This document shows, piece by piece, positions 59,584 to 64,000 of a stretch of 64,000 bases of DNA. The stretch's first letter is position 1. Each line of letters opens with the position of its first letter. The notes below the pieces were generated by a model, which saw nothing but the letters and a program-made list of their open reading frames with translations, was not told where the DNA came from and did no database searches. This DNA comes from Candidatus Stoquefichus sp. SB1 (GTDB lineage Bacteria; Bacillota_I; Bacilli_A; Erysipelotrichales; Coprobacillaceae). The position numbers and the translations under genes were made by a program. The stretch is taken from contig NZ_LN852696.1 of assembly GCF_001244545.1 (NCBI RefSeq), forward strand, positions 124,001-188,000, written 5' to 3'.

Positions 59584-59623
59584 GCAATGTTATTATTTTA
59601 GATAATAATATTGCTTTTTTCTT
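59584..59623 (+). terminator. Terminator
   Basis: Thirteen-base-pair stem GCAATGTTATTAT (59584-59596) / ATAATAATATTGC (59602-59614) with one G-T pair, then TTTTTTCTT. Confidence 0.85.
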
Positions 59624-59655
59624 AATGAAAGTCAATATTTTTAATTGTTAGTCTA

Positions 59656-59664
59656 TGATATAAT
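59656..59664 (+). promoter_or_regulatory. Extended -10 promoter
   Basis: TGATATAAT (59656-59664), about 35 bases before the ATG at 59699, with AAGAGGAGAG as ribosome site. Confidence 0.55.
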
Positions 59665-59698
59665 AGAAATATAAAATCATTAAGAGGAGAGAATTGAA

Positions 59699-60547
59699 AT
59701 GAATCAACAATTAGAGGAAATAAAGAAATTTAAAGCGAGATTTGATAATGAAGAAAAAGAGATACTTGTTTTAACAGAAAGTGGAATGTCAGCGAGTAAG
59801 AGTGGCAATGAGCAGTATTGGACAGTCTCTATAACAGCATTAGCATATATTGATATGAAAAGTGGAGAATTAGTTGAAGGAAAGAGACGTGTAGAATGGT
59901 TGGCAGATGATAAAGAACGTCGAAGTGAAAAAAAGATTTATGGACTTGAAGGTCAAAAAATATACCAACTAATCGTTAAAGAATCTTTACCTTTTGAAAA
60001 TGAATATACACATGATGTTTTTGCAAAAGGATATTGGCTTATGTTAGTTGATGTAGCAAAAAGAAATTGCCAAAATATACAACTTGAAAATATTTTAAAA
60101 GAATACCAAAAAGAAGTTTTTATTCAACCTGAAGGATGTCAAAAACTTATTCTTGATAAATCATTAAATTTATTTAGTGGTGAGGGAATATGGAATCAAA
60201 AAGAATGTTCTATCCATTTAGATAGTGATGGTGAGGATCTTGAGACTGCCAATGAAGCATTGATAACATTCAATGAATTGATGACTCATTGTGATATATG
60301 GGATCAAAAAGCAAGAGAATATGCTGCTGATGAATTAACCGAATTAGCGAATGATTGGGCGGAAGAAGATGATTCAGAGATAACTCATGAAGATTTTGCA
60401 AGACGTATTTTGATTAGTGAAGTATGTGCATCACCTGAAGGTGACTTTGAATTGTTTTATGAAGATGATGATATGTTTTATGGACATGTCATTATTGTAA
60501 GTGGAAATATTCATGAAGGATTTGATGGAGCTGATATTGCAGGATAA
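59699..60547 (+). CDS. DUF2262-like protein
   Basis: A 282-residue cytoplasmic protein. The C-terminal third (about 195-282) resembles the DUF2262 pattern: AADELTELANDWAEED, ITHEDFARRILISEV, EGDFELFYEDDDMFYGHVI and the final GNIHEGFDGADIAG. The N-terminal part has mixed beta/alpha character, including KIYGLEGQKIYQLIVKESLP. It is acidic. No enzymatic motif or membrane segment was seen. It lies alone with its own promoter just before the RpiR-type regulator and between two GH1 genes; any link to beta-glucosides is unsupported beyond position. Confidence 0.7.
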   Translation: MNQQLEEIKKFKARFDNEEKEILVLTESGMSASKSGNEQYWTVSITALAYIDMKSGELVEGKRRVEWLADDKERRSEKKIYGLEGQKIYQLIVKESLPFENEYTHDVFAKGYWLMLVDVAKRNCQNIQLENILKEYQKEVFIQPEGCQKLILDKSLNLFSGEGIWNQKECSIHLDSDGEDLETANEALITFNELMTHCDIWDQKAREYAADELTELANDWAEEDDSEITHEDFARRILISEVCASPEGDFELFYEDDDMFYGHVIIVSGNIHEGFDGADIAG

Positions 60548-60570
60548 TAATGTGATATGAAGGTGAGAAT

Positions 60571-61458
60571 ATGTTAATTATAGAAAAATTAAATCTGAAA
60601 GAAAAAATGAGTGAGGGTGAAGAAAGTATTGCTGATTTTGTGCTGACTTTAGGTAAGGAGTTGCATAAATACTCAACGCGAAATATAGCAGAAGCAACAT
60701 ATACTTCTGCACCAACAGTGATACGTTTGTGTAAAAAATTAGGTTTTAAAGGTTTTGAAGATTTTAAAGAACAATTTTTAAAAGAAATAGAATATTTAGA
60801 TCAGCAATATGGAAAAGTTGATGTTAATTTTCCTTTTGATGCTAAGGATACAATGATGAGAGCAGCCCATAAAATTTCTCATCTTTATGAAGAAACAATT
60901 CATGATAGTATGTCATTATTGCATCATGATGATTTACAAAAAGCTTTAAATTTAATGAAATATTCTCATTCTATCCATGTATTTTCTTATGGAACGGCTT
61001 TGAATTTAGCTGAATCATTTAAGGAGAAGATGTTAAAAATAGGGAAAAATGTGATTATATCTAATAATTTAAATTATCAGCTCTATGAAGTGACATGTAT
61101 TCCTAAAGGGGATCTTGCGATTATTATTTCTTATTCTGGAGAAACGGTGAATATAATTAAATTAGCAGAGATTTGTCAAAAAAGAGGTATTCCGATTATT
61201 GCAGTTACATCATTTGGTGAAAATACATTGTCACAATTGTCATCTGTGCAATTAACAATGTCAACTAAAGAAAGCCTTTATCATAATATTGGTGATTTTA
61301 GTACTCATCTTTCCACACATTTTATTTTAGATATTTTATATGCTGTTTATTTTTTATCAAATTATGATGAAAATTATCATAATCGTATTCAAAAGTCAGG
61401 TGATTTAGAATCATTACGTAGTTCAACAAATCCAATTATTAGTAGTGGTGAAGAGTGA
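60571..61458 (+). CDS. MurR/RpiR-family regulator of beta-glucoside genes
   Basis: A 295-residue regulator with the RpiR helix-turn-helix at about 20-75 (LGKELHKYSTRNIAEATYTS then PTVIRLCKKLGFKGFEDFKE) and a sugar-isomerase (SIS) domain at about 125-255 with HVFSYGTALNLAESF, IIISYSGETVNIIKLAEI and IPIIAVTSFGENTL. SIS regulators typically sense a phosphosugar, fitting the adjoining GH1 and PTS genes. It is probably cotranscribed with or adjacent to the preceding gene (23-base gap). The region 61459-61580 to its right holds paired palindromic sites and probably its target promoter. Confidence 0.88.
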   Translation: MLIIEKLNLKEKMSEGEESIADFVLTLGKELHKYSTRNIAEATYTSAPTVIRLCKKLGFKGFEDFKEQFLKEIEYLDQQYGKVDVNFPFDAKDTMMRAAHKISHLYEETIHDSMSLLHHDDLQKALNLMKYSHSIHVFSYGTALNLAESFKEKMLKIGKNVIISNNLNYQLYEVTCIPKGDLAIIISYSGETVNIIKLAEICQKRGIPIIAVTSFGENTLSQLSSVQLTMSTKESLYHNIGDFSTHLSTHFILDILYAVYFLSNYDENYHNRIQKSGDLESLRSSTNPIISSGEE

Positions 61459-62987
<1,529 letters not shown>

Positions 62988-62997
62988 GGGCGATAAA

Positions 62998-63540
62998 ATG
63001 GAAAAAAAGGTTTCATTGTTAAAAAGAAGTATAGCATTTTTTATTGATTTGTATTTAGGAGCATTATTAGCAAGCATTCCGATTTCTCTCATTTCATTAA
63101 TCCAAATCAATCAAATAACACAAAATATTTTTTTACTAGATAAATCAATAGCAATCATCGCTATCATCTTAAGTTTTGTTTGTTTAGGTTTCTATTATCT
63201 TTATATACCACTCTTTATTTATCCAGGACAGACACTAGGAAAAAGATTAATGGACATTCAAATTATAGCTTCTTCAAAAATATCATTAGTTAAAAGACAA
63301 ATTCTTTTTATGTTATTGTTTACATCAGCAAGTCATCTTTTTGCTCAATTGGTAAGTTTATTGACAGGATATAACTTGATTTCTTTAATGACAGATATCA
63401 CATTATCATTTTCATTGATGGCAATAATTAATTTATTTATTACCAAACAGATGCTATATGATCGACTTGCAAAAACATATATAACAGATTTTTCAAAACA
63501 AAAAACATTTATTAAAAATCAATTAAGGGAGGAAAAATAA
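62998..63540 (+). CDS. RDD-family membrane protein
   Basis: A 180-residue membrane protein with the RDD signature: SLLKRSIAFFIDLYLGALLA with the Arg-Asp pair, IYPGQTLGKRLMDIQII and a final QMLYDRLAKTYITDF. About four hydrophobic segments. RDD proteins are poorly understood; some have been linked to ion exchange. It is placed between GH1 and PTS EIIC genes with only 10 bases on one side and none on the other, so it is part of that sugar operon, unusual for the family. ATG 62998 lies behind AAGGG. Confidence 0.83.
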   Translation: MEKKVSLLKRSIAFFIDLYLGALLASIPISLISLIQINQITQNIFLLDKSIAIIAIILSFVCLGFYYLYIPLFIYPGQTLGKRLMDIQIIASSKISLVKRQILFMLLFTSASHLFAQLVSLLTGYNLISLMTDITLSFSLMAIINLFITKQMLYDRLAKTYITDFSKQKTFIKNQLREEK

Positions 63541-64000
63541 TGGATTATTTTATGGATAAAATTGGTGAAGCCATTACACCAATAGCAACAAAAATGACAA
63601 GCAATAGATATTTAAGTGCGATTAAGGAAGGGTTCTTTGGATCGACTCCAATTTTAATTGCAGGTTCAATATTCCTATTGTTTACAAGTTTACCTTTTAA
63701 TGGGTATGCAGATTTTATGGCAGGTCTTTTTGGGGAAGGGTGGATGGATTTCTTCTATTTACCATATCAAGTGAGTTTTAAACTCATGGCATTCTTTGTT
63801 GTTGTAGGAATGGCACGTTCTCTAGCAAAATACTATAAAGTTGATAGTAAATTAGCAATCGCTTTATCCTTTGTAGGAATCTTTCTATTAACACCAATCA
63901 TCGCAACAGAAGAAGGATTAAAAGGATTACCATTAGATAATTTTAGTGCTCAAGGGTTATTTGTATGTATGATTTCAACTGCTATCTCAGTTGAAATTTA
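63541..64000 (+). CDS. PTS cellobiose/lactose-type EIIC (partial)
   Basis: The first 153 residues of a PTS permease cut by the window end. The start MDYFMDKIGEAITPIATKM and AIKEGFFGSTPILIAGSIFLL, FYLPYQVSFKLMAFFVVVGMARSL then KLAIALSFVGIFLLTP are typical of EIIC subunits of the cellobiose/diacetylchitobiose (CelB) family, which use separate EIIA and EIIB proteins. Those should lie downstream or elsewhere. AAGGGAGGAAAATA precedes the ATG. With the GH1 gene in the operon, the substrate is likely a beta-glucoside imported as phosphate ester. Confidence 0.88.

Overview
The window is a 64 kb stretch of very AT-rich chromosome from a low-GC Gram-positive bacterium. The genes use the standard code (many end in TGA, with TGG for Trp). 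Strong AGGAGG-type ribosome sites, PTS sugar uptake, HPr with the regulatory serine, AddAB instead of RecBCD, bactofilins, RpiR/LacI/GntR regulators and several small type I toxin-antitoxin loci all fit a gut Firmicute. My best guess is the Erysipelotrichia / Coprobacillus-Catenibacterium-Thomasclavelia group; this is inferred from gene content and was not tested by a search. I saw no rRNA, tRNA, CRISPR array, prophage or transposase gene.

Layout. 0-1.4 kb: two tandem bactofilin genes on the minus strand, the first cut by the window edge. 1.5-7.4 kb: a sucrose operon (PTS EIIBCA, two GH32 hydrolases) followed by its LacI-type regulator, with two LacI-like operators flanking the promoter. 7.5-12.7 kb: a small membrane protein, a nitroreductase, a lipoprotein paired with a membrane-anchored methyltransferase-like protein, HPr, and a PH-like protein. 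12.7-16.0 kb: an SdpR/SdpI pair leading into an ABC exporter. 16.1-20.3 kb: an MBL hydrolase, a LysR regulator divergent from a YeiH-type membrane protein, and a regulator with two GntR-type HTH domains. 20.3-25.9 kb: a two-component system, a VTT membrane protein, an HD hydrolase, a YczE-type membrane protein and a YbaK deacylase. 25.9-32.3 kb: an L,D-transpeptidase-like lipoprotein, then an ECF sigma operon with a membrane protein, an ABC ATPase and two paralogous permeases. 32.4-37.9 kb: phosphoglucomutase, a flavin split-barrel protein, and a second two-component system.

38.0-38.6 kb: two tandem copies of a compact type I toxin-antitoxin locus, abutting addBA (38.6-44.9 kb). 45.2-46.3 kb: a YefM/RelE-type pair followed by a stretch containing a candidate structured RNA. 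46.3-51.6 kb: nadE, a YtrA-type GntR/ABC operon and asnA. 51.8-54.3 kb: thrC-thrB. 54.3-54.8 kb: a TxpA/BsrG-like type I toxin with a candidate antisense RNA. 54.8-58.1 kb: a PHP phosphatase, then three genes of unknown role, the last an alpha/beta hydrolase fold lacking its nucleophilic serine. 58.1-64 kb: beta-glucoside use (two GH1 enzymes, a DUF2262-like protein, an RpiR regulator, an RDD membrane protein and the start of a cellobiose-type PTS EIIC).

How they work together. HPr (11.3 kb) would supply phosphate to the sucrose and beta-glucoside PTS systems; GH32 and GH1 enzymes would open the phosphorylated sugars, and phosphoglucomutase links the products to cell-wall and polysaccharide precursors. 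A large share of the rest looks like envelope-stress and peptide-defence machinery: SdpRI plus ABC, ECF sigma plus ABC, YtrA plus ABC and two sensor-kinase systems. The least explained parts are the 55.7-58.1 kb three-gene cluster, the 46.06-46.15 kb structured RNA candidate, and the lipoprotein/methyltransferase pair at 8.6-11.2 kb.
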